Shown: positions 52,313-61,575, counted from the first letter of the stretch. The stretch is DNA of 64,000 bases from UBA1431 sp002329665 (GCA_040772545.1 JAXGXY010000001.1:186001-250000); one strand, 5' to 3'. Program-made: numbers and translations. Notes: generated from the sequence alone by a model not told the origin.

Positions 52313-53185
52313 ATGGGTATTTGGTTGTCCGACGGCTGGGAAGACTATGAAGTGCTGAGCGCGGGCGGCGGCGAGAAGCTGGAGCGCTGGGGCGGGTACG
52401 TCCTTTTGCGGCCCGACCCGCAGGCGATCTGGCCCATGGAGCCCGGCGCCCTCTCGCGCGTGAAGGTGCACGCGCACTACCACAGGAGCCCGGCGGGCGG
52501 CGGGCATTGGGAGATGCTGAAGGACCTGCCCGAACAATGGCGCATCCGGTACGGGGAACTGACGTTCGTCGTGCGCCCCACGGGGTTCAAGCACACCGGC
52601 CTCTTTCCCGAGCAGGCCGTGAACTGGGATTTCATGGCGCGAAAGATCAGGGAGGCGGGCAGGCCGGTGCGCGTGCTCAACCTGTTCGCGTACACGGGCG
52701 GGGCCACCCTCGCCTGCGCGCTGGCCGGCGCCGAAGTCGTGCACGTCGACGCGGCCAAAGGGATGGTAGCCTGGGCGAAGGAGAACCTATATGCGTCCGG
52801 CCTCGAAAAAAAGCCCGTGCGCTTCCTCGTGGACGACTGCATGAAATTCGTGCTTCGCGAGCGGCGGCGAAACCGTGCCTACCACGGCGTCGTGATGGAC
52901 CCGCCGTCCTACGGGCGCGGGCCGGCCAAGGAAATGTGGAAGCTGGAGGACAGGCTTTTTTCCCTGGTGGAAGCCATTATGCCGGTCATGGTCGACGACC
53001 CGCTGTTTTTCATCATCAATTCCTACACCACCGGGCTCTCGCCGCTCGTGCTCGAGAACATCCTTCGGCTTACGATCGGCGGGCGGTTCGCCGGGCGTAT
53101 CGAGGCGCGGCAGATCGGACTGCCCGTGCGCGACAGGGGCCTGGTGCTGCCCTGCGGGTCGGCCGGGCGCTGGGAGGCGCAATAG
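52313..53185 (+). CDS. Class I SAM-dependent methyltransferase, RlmI-like
   Basis: A 290-residue methyltransferase with SAM motif I VLNLFAYTGGATLACA (about 122-137), an acidic VHVDAAKGM loop and the catalytic-type motif MDPPSYGRG (about 199). This set is seen in the RlmI/RlmK/RlmL-like group of rRNA (23S cytosine or guanine) methyltransferases; the PUA domain of RlmI is absent, so the target is open. It starts 7 bases after ileS and ends 4 bases before an RluA-family gene, forming a small RNA-modification operon with ileS. Confidence 0.8.
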   Translation: MGIWLSDGWEDYEVLSAGGGEKLERWGGYVLLRPDPQAIWPMEPGALSRVKVHAHYHRSPAGGGHWEMLKDLPEQWRIRYGELTFVVRPTGFKHTGLFPEQAVNWDFMARKIREAGRPVRVLNLFAYTGGATLACALAGAEVVHVDAAKGMVAWAKENLYASGLEKKPVRFLVDDCMKFVLRERRRNRAYHGVVMDPPSYGRGPAKEMWKLEDRLFSLVEAIMPVMVDDPLFFIINSYTTGLSPLVLENILRLTIGGRFAGRIEARQIGLPVRDRGLVLPCGSAGRWEAQ

Positions 53186-53189
53186 CTTT

Positions 53190-53885
53190 ATGAAAATTAA
53201 GACGATATATGAAGACAACCACCTTCTGGTGGTGGAAAAACCCTGCAACATCGGCGTGCAGGCGGACAGCTCCGGCGACAGGGACATGCTCACGCTGCTC
53301 AAGGCGGACCTCAAGGCGCGGTACAACAAGCCGGGCAACGTCTTCCTCGCGCTCGTGCACCGGCTGGACAGGCCCGTCGGCGGGGTGCTCGCGCTGGTCA
53401 AGACGTCCAAGGCGGCCGCCCGGCTCACGGCGCAGCTCCGGCAGGGCGACGTGGAGCGGGGCTATCTCGCGGTGGTGCAGGGCAGGCCCGTGCCCAGGGC
53501 CGGCCTCCTCGAACACTACCTCGTCAAGGACGAAGCCGCAAACCGCGTGCGCGTCCTCGGCCACGACGCGCCGGGCTCGAAATACGCCCGCCTCGACTAC
53601 CGCGAACTCGATCACAGCGGCGAAAGGCTCGGCCTTGTCCGGGTGCGCCTGCACACCGGCCGGTCCCATCAGATTCGCGCGCAGTTTGCGGCGGCCGGGT
53701 ATCCGATCTGGGGCGACCAGAAATACGCCCCAGCCGTTCCCGGCAGGCAGATCGCGCTGTGGTCCTACAAGCTCTCGTTCGGGCACCCAACGAAGAAAGA
53801 GCGCATGAGCTTCCTGTGCCCGCCGCCCGACAGGGCACCCTGGAACGCGTTTCCCCGCCACAATTACGACCTGATAAAAAAATGA
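53190..53885 (+). CDS. RluA-family pseudouridine synthase
   Basis: A 231-residue enzyme lacking an S4 domain. The catalytic Asp is in VHRLDRPVGG (about residue 54), with YLAVVQGRP and the RLHTGRSHQIRAQFA motif (about 152-166) that packs the active site. The short, S4-less form resembles RluA-type enzymes acting on 23S rRNA or tRNA; the target uridine cannot be given. It begins 4 bases after the methyltransferase stop. A different RluA-family gene lies convergently just downstream. Confidence 0.88.
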   Translation: MKIKTIYEDNHLLVVEKPCNIGVQADSSGDRDMLTLLKADLKARYNKPGNVFLALVHRLDRPVGGVLALVKTSKAAARLTAQLRQGDVERGYLAVVQGRPVPRAGLLEHYLVKDEAANRVRVLGHDAPGSKYARLDYRELDHSGERLGLVRVRLHTGRSHQIRAQFAAAGYPIWGDQKYAPAVPGRQIALWSYKLSFGHPTKKERMSFLCPPPDRAPWNAFPRHNYDLIKK

Positions 53886-53992
53886 GGCCGGCAGCCTTTT
53901 CGGCCGACAACCTTCGTATTGGCCGCCGATCGCCGAATAAAGCCGCAACCTTTTGAATCGGCCCGGCGTTTCGTTTGCCTAAATTCCAAACT

Positions 53993-54895
53993 CTAGAACC
54001 TGATTCGGAACTTCCGGATGTGGAAATCGGGGGTCGGGATGGAGATGTTCACGCCCGAAAGGTAGGAAAGCGGGCTTTTTGCGGGCATTTCAAACCCCAT
54101 CGTGTTGGCGACAATCTGTTCGCGCCGGATGTCGAGCTTCCTGTTGAGGACCCGGTCGCCGTACTTGTCGTCGCCGATCACCGGATGTCCGATGGCGGCC
54201 AGATGCACGCGGATCTGGTGCGGCCGCGCGGTCACGGGGTTGACCTCCAGCACGGAGAGGCGGCCTATGGAGGTGGCGACGCGGTAACGGGTCACAGCCG
54301 AGAGCGCTCCGCGGGTGCTTGGCGTGCAGACGCGTATGATAGCGTTTTTGGCATCCCTGACGATAGGCAGGGTGATCTCCCCGAGCCTCGGGCTGGGTAG
54401 GCCACGGGCCAGGCATGCGTACTGCCTGTGCACCAGCCCCTGCTTGAAAGCCTTCGTAAGCTCGGCAAGGGCGGCTTGCTCTTTTGCGAAAAGCACGAGC
54501 CCGCTTATCTGCGTGTCCAGGCGGTGGCAGGGCGCCGGGAAGGGCGCGCCGTGGTTCCCCGAATGCTGCGCGCGCAGCCAGGAACAGAGGCCTCCGCGCT
54601 GCCGGGGAGATTCCACGTCCACACCTTGCGGTTTCAGGGCTACGATAATATAATTGTCCTCATAAACGATTTCAACCTTCGGGAAGCGGTATTTCCCGAG
54701 CGCCTGATCGCTCATGCGGATTTCGATGGCATCGCCCGGGGACAGGACCCTGTCCTTATACGTTATCTGCCGGTTTACGAAGACTTTTTTCAGGCGCAGC
54801 ATCTTCTGGAAAGCTTCATAGGAGAGACAGGGCAGCACGTTTTTCAGATGCGCAAAGAGCTTTATGCCGTCTTTGTCGACCTTCAATGTGAGCAA
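53993..54895 (-). CDS. RluA/RluD-family pseudouridine synthase with S4 domain
   Basis: A 300-residue synthase with an N-terminal S4 RNA-binding domain (about 1-65, FQKMLRLKKVFVNRQ) and a catalytic domain with Asp in CHRLDTQISGL (about 125) and RPHQIRVHLAAIGHP (about 230). TTG at 54895 is chosen because GGAGG lies 9 bases upstream and the S4 domain begins there; an upstream ATG (54928) would add 11 residues. It is convergent with the previous pseudouridine synthase, and no T-run terminator is apparent in the 107-base gap. Confidence 0.88.
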   Translation of the reverse strand: MLTLKVDKDGIKLFAHLKNVLPCLSYEAFQKMLRLKKVFVNRQITYKDRVLSPGDAIEIRMSDQALGKYRFPKVEIVYEDNYIIVALKPQGVDVESPRQRGGLCSWLRAQHSGNHGAPFPAPCHRLDTQISGLVLFAKEQAALAELTKAFKQGLVHRQYACLARGLPSPRLGEITLPIVRDAKNAIIRVCTPSTRGALSAVTRYRVATSIGRLSVLEVNPVTARPHQIRVHLAAIGHPVIGDDKYGDRVLNRKLDIRREQIVANTMGFEMPAKSPLSYLSGVNISIPTPDFHIRKFRIRF

Positions 54896-54999
54896 GTGAC
54901 GTGGCCTCCGTGGGTTTGATAGGGTCATTATACCATGCGTTAAGAACACTTTTCCACACAGGATTTGAATTTTACGCTTGTACTAGAGGGGGTTTGAGG

Positions 55000-55908
55000 A
55001 TGGACAACCCGTACGGGAACGTCGCGCTGGTGACCGGCGCGACCTCGGGCATCGGCCGGTGCGTCGCGCAGATGTTTTGTGAAAACGGTTTGCACGTATA
55101 CGGGACGGCGCGCCGCGTAGAGGCTTATTCGCCCATGGAATCGGGGCATTACGGCGGGTTCGTGAAACTCCTGCCGATGGACGTGCGCAGCCAGGACTCG
55201 GTGGACGAGGCCGTAAACGCAGTGATAAAGACCGAACGCCGCGTCGACATCGTGGTCAACGCCGCGGGGATGGGCATCGCCGGCGCCGTCGAGGATACGT
55301 CGGCCGAGGAGGCCGCGCAGCAGTTGGACACCAACTTCCTGGGCGCGCTGAGGGTGATGCGGGCCGTACTGCCGCATATGCGCGCGCAGGGCCGCGGCCT
55401 TGTCGTTAACATCTCGTCTGTCGCGGGATGGGTGCCCGTGCCGTTCCAGTCCATGTACAGCGCGTCCAAATACGCGCTCGAAGCCATGACGCAGGCGCTT
55501 CGCGTGGAAGCGGGGCCGTTTGGCGTGCGGGCCGTACTCGTCGAGCCCGGCGACACGCGCACGGGGTTCACAAAAGCGAGGCGTTACACGGAAGAAACGA
55601 AGACCAACAGGGCCTACAGGGCGATGTGCGAACGCGCGCTGTATTCCATGACGGTGAGCGAAATGAAGGGCCACGACCCGAAAAAGGCCGCGAGGGCGGT
55701 GCTCAGGGTTGTGCAGCAGGCGCGGCCGCCCGTGCGCAAAGTGGTCGGTATGGAATACAAGCTGCTCTATGCATGCAGCAGGCTGTTGCCTGCGCGGTGG
55801 TTCGTCTCGATGGTGGGCAGGTTCTATACGTCCAAGCCGCTGCCTCAAGACCCCGTCTGGTCGTTCGAGAAGGACGTGCTGGGCGGCGGAGAGGATAAGG
55901 TCGACTGA
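55000..55908 (+). CDS. Short-chain dehydrogenase/reductase
   Basis: A 302-residue classical SDR. The cofactor loop is TGATSGIG (about 12-19), NAAGMG supports the adenine pocket, Ser is in NISSVAG, and YSASK (about 148-152) holds the catalytic Tyr and Lys. The C-terminal 60 residues extend beyond the usual 250 and include a hydrophobic stretch that may touch the membrane. ATG at 55000 follows AGAGGGGG. The substrate is unknown. It stands alone before a 458-base gap. Confidence 0.85.
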   Translation: MDNPYGNVALVTGATSGIGRCVAQMFCENGLHVYGTARRVEAYSPMESGHYGGFVKLLPMDVRSQDSVDEAVNAVIKTERRVDIVVNAAGMGIAGAVEDTSAEEAAQQLDTNFLGALRVMRAVLPHMRAQGRGLVVNISSVAGWVPVPFQSMYSASKYALEAMTQALRVEAGPFGVRAVLVEPGDTRTGFTKARRYTEETKTNRAYRAMCERALYSMTVSEMKGHDPKKAARAVLRVVQQARPPVRKVVGMEYKLLYACSRLLPARWFVSMVGRFYTSKPLPQDPVWSFEKDVLGGGEDKVD

Positions 55909-56298
55909 ACGGGCGTTCTTTGCGGTTTGTGAAGGAATTCCGCTGACAAAAAATGGAGACGCCCGCATCAGCGCCGGATTCCGTTGTCCCTTCATAATGA
56001 ATACGATTATAATATTCATAGGGTTTGACTGTATATTCACGGGCCGCTCGCTGTATACTATCAGTGCGGCGGCGCACGTTTTGCATACGGCGGTTTTATC
56101 ATAAACGCCCGGGAGAAAATGCCGGCCGTGACCGGGAAAACGGCCGGCGTGCGTGATTTTTGCCCGCGAAAAAAGGATAATCATGAAATATTCGGCGAAA
56201 TTGCATAGCTGGACCAAAACGCGCTCCGCCAACCCCGAAAAAAGCGGACCAATGGCGAAAATTGTGGGAATATATTCTCCGGGCCGCGCGCTATCGCG

Positions 56299-56327
56299 TT
56301 GAAACGGGAATATAATGGTGATATACT
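56299..56327 (+). promoter_or_regulatory. Promoter for the YbhN-like membrane protein
   Basis: TTGAAA (56299-56304), a 17-bp spacer and TATACT (56322-56327), 39 bases before the ATG. The rest of the 458-base gap (55909-56366) has a GC-rich inverted repeat near 56122-56148 (GCCGGCCGT...ACGGCCGGC) and AT-rich stretches, but no gene that I can support. Confidence 0.6.
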
Positions 56328-56366
56328 TATCGGGTATGAATGCGGACACAGCGGTGGTGTGGCTAT

Positions 56367-57404
56367 ATGAAAAACGTTAAAGCCCAGAGGATCGTATACG
56401 CCCTGTTCCTGCTGTTTACTTTCGGCGTGATCGTGGTCATCGGAATTCTGGACCAGGGCAAGGTCAGGCTGGACGAGGCGATCGCCAAGATGGACCTGAT
56501 GTATGTTGCCATCGCCGTGTTCTGCCTCATCATGTTCTGGCTGCTGGAAGCGTACACCCTCAAGTACGTCACGGTGAGCATGAACAGGAAGATCTCGTTT
56601 TTCAGTTCTTTGCGCATCGGCCTCATTGGGCTGCTCTACGGGGCGCTTACCCCGTCGGCCACAGGCGGGCAGCCCGTACAGATCATGTTTATGCGAAAAA
56701 ACGGCATACCTACCGGGACCGCCACGTCGGTGATGGTGGTTAAATTCGTCGCGTTCCAGGGGACTATCTGCTTTTTGTTCATCGTGGCGATGCTGTACAA
56801 ATTCGTGTTTTTCCTCAACACGTTCGCGGAGCAGCTCATCATCATAGGGATCGGTTTCTTCGTGAACCTGATCGTGCTGGCCGTCGCGGTGCTGGCCATG
56901 TTCCGCAAGGACTGGATAGCGAAAGCCACTTACGGATTGCTGCGTTTCCTGCACCGGATAAGGATTATTAAGAACCTGGACAAGGCAAAGGAGTCCTGCG
57001 AAAAGACGCTGGAAGAGTTCCATAACGGCATGATTGCGATCCGCCGCATCAAATCGCGCATCTGGTATCTCTGCTCGGTCGTGTGCATCCAGATGCTCTT
57101 CCAGTTTGCGATCACGTATTTCGTCTACCGCGCGTGCGGGCTGTCGCTCTATACGGCGCTGGACATCGTGAGCCTGCAGGCGATCCTGTTCCTCACGGTC
57201 GCGTACCTGCCGCTGCCCGGCGCCTCGATCGCATCGGAGGGCGGCTTCATGCTGGTATTCGGCAGCATTTTCGGGTCCTGGGCCTTCGCGGGCATGGTGC
57301 TGTGGCGCGCGCTGACCTACTACGCGCAGATCTTCTGCGGCGGCGTCACGATGCTGATCGACAACCTCGTCAACAGGAGGTCGAAGCTCAAGCACACGTC
57401 ATAA
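56367..57404 (+). CDS. UPF0104/YbhN-like lysylphosphatidylglycerol synthase transmembrane family protein
   Basis: A 345-residue polytopic protein with about eight helices. Family features are GALTPSATGGQPVQ (about 93-106), a glycine/proline-rich re-entrant-type motif, and PLPGASIASEGGF near residue 285. It matches the flippase-like membrane half of MprF, without the cytoplasmic aminoacyl-transferase domain. Members have been linked to lipid or lipid-linked sugar transport, but the cargo here is unknown. ATG at 56367 follows a weak GGTGG. Confidence 0.8.
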   Translation: MKNVKAQRIVYALFLLFTFGVIVVIGILDQGKVRLDEAIAKMDLMYVAIAVFCLIMFWLLEAYTLKYVTVSMNRKISFFSSLRIGLIGLLYGALTPSATGGQPVQIMFMRKNGIPTGTATSVMVVKFVAFQGTICFLFIVAMLYKFVFFLNTFAEQLIIIGIGFFVNLIVLAVAVLAMFRKDWIAKATYGLLRFLHRIRIIKNLDKAKESCEKTLEEFHNGMIAIRRIKSRIWYLCSVVCIQMLFQFAITYFVYRACGLSLYTALDIVSLQAILFLTVAYLPLPGASIASEGGFMLVFGSIFGSWAFAGMVLWRALTYYAQIFCGGVTMLIDNLVNRRSKLKHTS

Positions 57405-57487
57405 ATCGCCTGATAAGATGCTTACGCGCCGAATATGTATACACGGCGCAGGCCGGCAGGGCCAGCGCCCTGCGGGAGATAACGAAG

Positions 57488-57508
57488 AAACGGCGCAAAG
57501 CGCCGTTT
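57488..57508. terminator. Terminator between convergent genes
   Basis: AAACGGCGC (57488-57496) and GCGCCGTTT (57500-57508) form a 9-bp stem with a 3-nt loop between the convergent 56367 and 57534 genes. Confidence 0.65.
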
Positions 57509-57533
57509 CAACATACCGGGATTGATTCGGGCA

Positions 57534-58532
57534 TTACCTGCCGCTCTGTTCGATCGCGACCGCGATCGCGACGGAGGCCCCGACCATCGGGTTGTTGCCC
57601 ATGCCGATGAGCCCCATCATGTCCACGTGCGCGGGCACCGAGGAAGAGCCGGCGAACTGCGCGTCCGAGTGCATGCGGCCCAGCGTGTCGGTCATCCCGT
57701 AGGAAGCGGGCCCGGCCGCCATGTTATCGGGATGCAGCGTGCGGCCTGTGCCTCCGCCCGAGGCCACCGAAAAATATTTTTTGCCGTTTTCCACCGCCCA
57801 TTTTTTGTATGTGCCGGCGACGGGATGCGTGAACCGCGTCGGATTGGTGGAGTTGCCCGTGATCGATACGTCCACGCCTTCGTGGATCATGATCGCGACG
57901 CCTTCGCGCACGTCGTCTACGCCGAAGCACCGCACATTGGCGCGGTTGCCGTCCGAGAACGGGCGCTCGCTCACGATGGTGAGTTTGTCGGCGATGTAGT
58001 CGAACTTCGTCTTTACGTAGGTGAAGCCGTTGATGCGGGAGATGATGTAGGCCGCGTCCTTGCCGAGGCCGTTGAGGATGACGCGAAGCGGCGTTTTTCG
58101 GACCTTGTTGCCCGTGCTGGCGATGCCGATGGCGCCTTCCGCCGCGGCGAACGACTCGTGGCCGGCGAGGAAACAGAAGCACCTGGTTTCCTCGCGCAGA
58201 AGCATCGCGGCGAGGTTGCCGTGGCCCAGGCCGACTTTGCGCTGGTATGCGACCGAGCCGGGCACGCAGAACGCCTGCAAGCCGATGCCCAGCGCCTCCG
58301 CGGCGTCGGCGGCGGTGGCCGCGCCCTCCTTTATGGCGATGGCCGCGCCGAGCGTGTAGGCCCAGACCGCGTTTTCGAACGCGATGGGCTGGACACTGCG
58401 CACGAGTTCCTCCACGTTCACTCCCCTTAACAGGCAGAGGTCGCGCGCTTCTTCCAGGGAGGCCAGGCCGTATTCCTTCAGACACGCGTCGATCTGTTCG
58501 ATCCTTCGTTCATATCCTTCAAATTTTGCCAT
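57534..58532 (-). CDS. GGGtGRT family protein
   Basis: A 332-residue soluble protein recognisable by the motif SGGGTGRTLHPDN near residue 262, which gives the family its name. Other conserved-looking segments are FCFLAGHESFAAAEG (about 120) and SITGNSTNPTRF (about 228). ATG at 58532 is chosen: GGGAGG is 8 bases upstream, while the ATG at 58538 is only 2 bases away. The biochemical role is unknown to me. The next upstream gene, 14 bases away, encodes a NifU-like protein; the constant pairing suggests joint work on an iron-sulfur or related sulfur centre. Confidence 0.85.
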   Translation of the reverse strand: MAKFEGYERRIEQIDACLKEYGLASLEEARDLCLLRGVNVEELVRSVQPIAFENAVWAYTLGAAIAIKEGAATAADAAEALGIGLQAFCVPGSVAYQRKVGLGHGNLAAMLLREETRCFCFLAGHESFAAAEGAIGIASTGNKVRKTPLRVILNGLGKDAAYIISRINGFTYVKTKFDYIADKLTIVSERPFSDGNRANVRCFGVDDVREGVAIMIHEGVDVSITGNSTNPTRFTHPVAGTYKKWAVENGKKYFSVASGGGTGRTLHPDNMAAGPASYGMTDTLGRMHSDAQFAGSSSVPAHVDMMGLIGMGNNPMVGASVAIAVAIEQSGR

Positions 58533-58546
58533 GGTCATCGCCTCCC

Positions 58547-59239
58547 TTATTCATGACGCGGGTCGATCGTGCGCACCGCTTCTTCGAAACGGCCGTAGAC
58601 GCCCACGTTCTTTTCGAACGCTTCCTTGGGGTCCGTGCCTTTTTTTATCGCTTCGAGCATCTTACCGATGTGCACGAACTTATAGCCGATGACCTCGTCG
58701 TCCTTGTCCAGGCCCAGTTCCATGATATAGCCCTCCGCGCTTTCGAGATAGCGCACGCCTTTGGCCCTTGAGCCGTACATCGTGCCGAGCGTCGTGCGAA
58801 GGCCCTTGCCGAGGTCCTCCAGCCCGGCGCCCACGGGCAGGCCGCCCTCCGAGAAGGCCGACTGCGAACGGCCGTACACGATCTGAAGGAAGAGTTCGCG
58901 CATCGCCGTGTTGATCGCGTCGCATACGAGGTCGGTGTTCAGGGCTTCAAGGATGGTCTTGCCCTGCAGGATCTCTGCGGCCATCGCCGCGGAATGCGTC
59001 ATGCCCGAACACCCGATCGTCTCGACGAGGGCTTCCTCGATGATGCCGTCCTTGACGTTGAGCGTGAGCTTGCAGCCGCCCTGCTGCGGTGCGCACCAGC
59101 CGATGCCGTGGGTCAGCCCGCTGATGTCGGAGACCTGCCTGACCCGGACCCATTTCCCTTCTTCGGGAATTGGAGCGGGGCCGTGGTCCGGTCCCTTGGC
59201 CACGCACGTCATCCCTTCCAATTCTTTGGAATACTGCAT
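58547..59239 (-). CDS. NifU-like iron-sulfur scaffold family protein paired with GGGtGRT
   Basis: A 230-residue protein whose middle part resembles the IscU/NifU N-terminal fold: GWCAPQQGGCKLTL (about 46-59) and ETIGCSGMTHSAAMAAEIL (about 72-90) supply three cysteines, followed by a helical VCDAINTAMREL segment. The C-terminal 100 residues are family-specific. ATG at 59239 follows AAGGAGG. It is the first gene of a two-gene leftward operon with the GGGtGRT protein and could present an Fe-S cluster to it. No isc or suf genes are in the window. Confidence 0.8.
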   Translation of the reverse strand: MQYSKELEGMTCVAKGPDHGPAPIPEEGKWVRVRQVSDISGLTHGIGWCAPQQGGCKLTLNVKDGIIEEALVETIGCSGMTHSAAMAAEILQGKTILEALNTDLVCDAINTAMRELFLQIVYGRSQSAFSEGGLPVGAGLEDLGKGLRTTLGTMYGSRAKGVRYLESAEGYIMELGLDKDDEVIGYKFVHIGKMLEAIKKGTDPKEAFEKNVGVYGRFEEAVRTIDPRHE

Positions 59240-59407
59240 GTGGTCGTTCCTCCTTACAAATATGGTAAATTGTGTTACTGCATGAATTGCGTTGACGAAA
59301 CTTTTCTCATTATAGCATATATTGCGTTTGCGCAAACAGGCTGAATTTCGCGTCCGCGGCCGGGGAAGTGCCGTATTTTGGCAGGAGGCCTTTACCGGCG
59401 CATCCTA

Positions 59408-59436
59408 TTGACACGCGGCCGAAATACACATAGAGT
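59408..59436 (+). promoter_or_regulatory. Promoter for the aminotransferase
   Basis: TTGACA (59408-59413), a 17-bp spacer and TAGAGT (59431-59436), 33 bases before the ATG at 59470. Confidence 0.6.
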
Positions 59437-59469
59437 GATTCTATACCGATTGTGGCTGGAGGTAATAGT

Positions 59470-60648
59470 ATGTCGTATGGTATCGCCGACAGGATGGTGC
59501 CGCTGACGGGCAGCGCCATCCGCGAAATTTTCAAACTGCTGGACGACCCGGACATCATTAGTTTCGCGGGCGGCGTCCCCAACCCCGACGCGTTTGCTGA
59601 CGGGCAGATCGCCCGGATCGCGCAGGAACTGCTGCTCAGCGAGGGAAAGGCCCTGCTGCAGTACGGCATTACGGAGGGGTACCGGCCTTTTCGGGAGACC
59701 GCTATGGGGCTTATGAAAGCGCGCGGGATAGCCTGCAGCCTCGAGCAGGTGATCGCCACGTCCGGGGCCACGCAGGGGATCGACACCGCCTGTAAAACGC
59801 TGCTCAACGAAGGGGACGCCATCCTCGTGGAATCGCCAACCTTCCTGGGCGCGCTGCAGACGTTCAATTCCTACGAAGCGATGATCGTCCCCGTCGGGAT
59901 GGACGAGGACGGCGTCATTCTCGAAGACGCCGAGGACAAGATGCGGCGCTACCATCCGAAGTTCTTCTACGTCGTCCCCAATTTCCAGAACCCGACCGGC
60001 CGGACGCTTTCGCTGGAGCGGCGCAGGAAGCTCGTGGAACTCGCCGGGAAATACGGGGTGATGATACTCGAGGACGACCCGTACGGGGACCTGCGTTATG
60101 CGGGGCAGGCCCTGCCTCCCGTGAAATCGTTCGACGAAGAAGGCGGCGTGATCTATTTGATGAGCTTTTCCAAGACGATTTCGCCCGGCCTGCGCGTGGG
60201 CGCCGCGGTGGCGCCGCAGCCGGTCATAGCGAAGATGACCGTCGCGAAACAGTGCGCGGACACGCACACGCCCAACCTTACCCAGGCGATCGTGGACCGG
60301 TACGTTCGAGAGGGGCTGCTTAACGAGAACCTGCCGCACGCCCTTCAAAGCTATTCCCTGCAGTTGCGGGCCATGCTCGGCGCGATGGAGGCCCATTTCC
60401 CCGAAACGGCGCGGTTCACGCGCCCCGAAGGCGGGTTATTCGTATGGTGCACGCTGCCCGAGGGCGTGGACGCGCTCGAACTGCTGAAGGAAGCGGTAAT
60501 AGAGAAGGTCGCGTTCATTCCGGGCACGCATTTCTACGACGGCGGCGGGCACGAAAACACGCTTCGACTGAATTTCTCGGCCACCGGCCCCGCGAGGATC
60601 GAAAAGGGGATCGAAACGCTGGGCCGCGTGATCGCAAGGCATATGTGA
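59470..60648 (+). CDS. PLP-dependent class I aminotransferase (2-aminoadipate/LysN-like)
   Basis: A 392-residue fold-type I aminotransferase. ISFAGGVPNPD near the N-terminus, ATSGATQGID (about 98), VVPNFQNPTG with the PLP-contacting Asn, DDPYGDLRY and the Schiff-base Lys in SFSKTISPGLRVG (about 235) define it. The pattern fits the group that includes 2-aminoadipate, aromatic and branched-chain aminotransferases (the domain also found in MocR regulators, but here no DNA-binding domain). ATG at 59470 follows GGAGG. It is the last GC-rich backbone gene before the AT-rich island. Confidence 0.9.
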   Translation: MSYGIADRMVPLTGSAIREIFKLLDDPDIISFAGGVPNPDAFADGQIARIAQELLLSEGKALLQYGITEGYRPFRETAMGLMKARGIACSLEQVIATSGATQGIDTACKTLLNEGDAILVESPTFLGALQTFNSYEAMIVPVGMDEDGVILEDAEDKMRRYHPKFFYVVPNFQNPTGRTLSLERRRKLVELAGKYGVMILEDDPYGDLRYAGQALPPVKSFDEEGGVIYLMSFSKTISPGLRVGAAVAPQPVIAKMTVAKQCADTHTPNLTQAIVDRYVREGLLNENLPHALQSYSLQLRAMLGAMEAHFPETARFTRPEGGLFVWCTLPEGVDALELLKEAVIEKVAFIPGTHFYDGGGHENTLRLNFSATGPARIEKGIETLGRVIARHM

Positions 60649-60784
60649 GTATAAATTTGGCTAAACGGCAACAAAACGGCGTCAAAGGGAGTTCAACTTA
60701 TTTCCAAAAACAAGTAGTTTTCGACCGACAATCCAAGCGTGGATCAAAAATTAGGACCACCTATAAGTGTTAAGGCTCTTCAAG

Positions 60785-60814
60785 GTGGTCTTATTATTAG
60801 TGGTCTTATTATTA
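60785..60814. repeat. Tandem 15-bp direct repeat at the edge of the AT-rich island
   Basis: GTGGTCTTATTATTA occurs twice back to back (60785-60799, 60800-60814). An upstream AGGACCACC (about 60749-60757) is complementary to the AGGTGGTC of the first copy, so a hairpin can form. The gap 60649-60919 holds no other gene that I can support. Confidence 0.6.
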
Positions 60815-60919
60815 TATGAGGGGTAGCCAATTATCAATGCAACATGTTTACGCTAAATGCATATTATGCGTTGGAGCATTAATATATGCTCAATAGTAGA
60901 ACAGAAGGAGAAGATTCAA

Positions 60920-61486
60920 GTGCCAAATAAACAATGCAGCACAAGTAATCGTGTTTGGGTTTGTGATGCCAATAACCATGAATTCCAAGCATGTGCGAAA
61001 CCTGAGTCAAAATTACGGCTGGAATGCGGAGTCAATCAGCAGGACGCAATCTTTGAAATAGATGACGGGTGTGTTAAGGAGAATCAAACCTTCGTATTAA
61101 GTCGGGTGTTGGTTAATGCCGAGCATTTATGCAACCCGAAAGTTAAAATCGAATTTTCGAGTATCGTTTTCTTTGAAGCGGAGGATGAGAGCGGAAGCGA
61201 GCATGAAGTCGAAGTAGATTTGCTCTTTAAGCTGATAAGAACTTGCGATGGGCATTCAGAATGTATTCAGAGCTGGAGATATCTCAAAGAGTTCGATATT
61301 GAGAACAGTATTGATGAACTGGAAATAGAAATCAGCGAACCTTTTACTGTTACGTTCTGTGACAGGATTTGTCCAAAATGCTGTGAATATAAAATGGTAG
61401 TAGAAGGCAAAGATTTTGAAGGTGAGTTTGATGCTTTGAGAGTAGTTTCGCCAGATTTGAGCGCTCTTGTCCAAGGGACTACCTGA
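60920..61486 (+). CDS. DUF4489 family protein
   Basis: A 188-residue Cys-rich soluble protein. Conserved-looking features are LRLECGVNQQDAIFEI, ENQTFVLSRVLVNAEHLCNPKVK (first 20 shown elsewhere shortened), KIEFSSIVFFEA, RTCDGHSE, KEFDI and the C-terminal FCDRICPKCCEY with EFDALRVV, which match DUF4489, a family I know from Clostridia without a function. GTG at 60920 is chosen since AAGGAGAAG lies 9 bases upstream. It is AT-rich and the only rightward gene in the island, ending in a terminator, so it may be a separate acquisition from the leftward restriction genes. Confidence 0.75.
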   Translation: MPNKQCSTSNRVWVCDANNHEFQACAKPESKLRLECGVNQQDAIFEIDDGCVKENQTFVLSRVLVNAEHLCNPKVKIEFSSIVFFEAEDESGSEHEVEVDLLFKLIRTCDGHSECIQSWRYLKEFDIENSIDELEIEISEPFTVTFCDRICPKCCEYKMVVEGKDFEGEFDALRVVSPDLSALVQGTT

Positions 61487-61534
61487 CTTGACAGAAACTG
61501 GATTGGGACACCTTGATTAACTGTCAGTTTCTAT

Positions 61535-61575
61535 AGGTGGCTGCTGATGATTTTTCACCAGCAGCCATTATTATT
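61535..61575 (+). terminator. Rho-independent terminator after the DUF4489 gene
   Basis: A 12-bp stem with one mismatch (61539-61550 with 61555-61566, GGCTGCTG/CAGCAGCC at its base) is followed by ATTATTATTT. Confidence 0.75.

Noticed and set aside
60785..60814. CRISPR-like repeat
   Set aside because: Only two copies, directly abutting, with no spacers.
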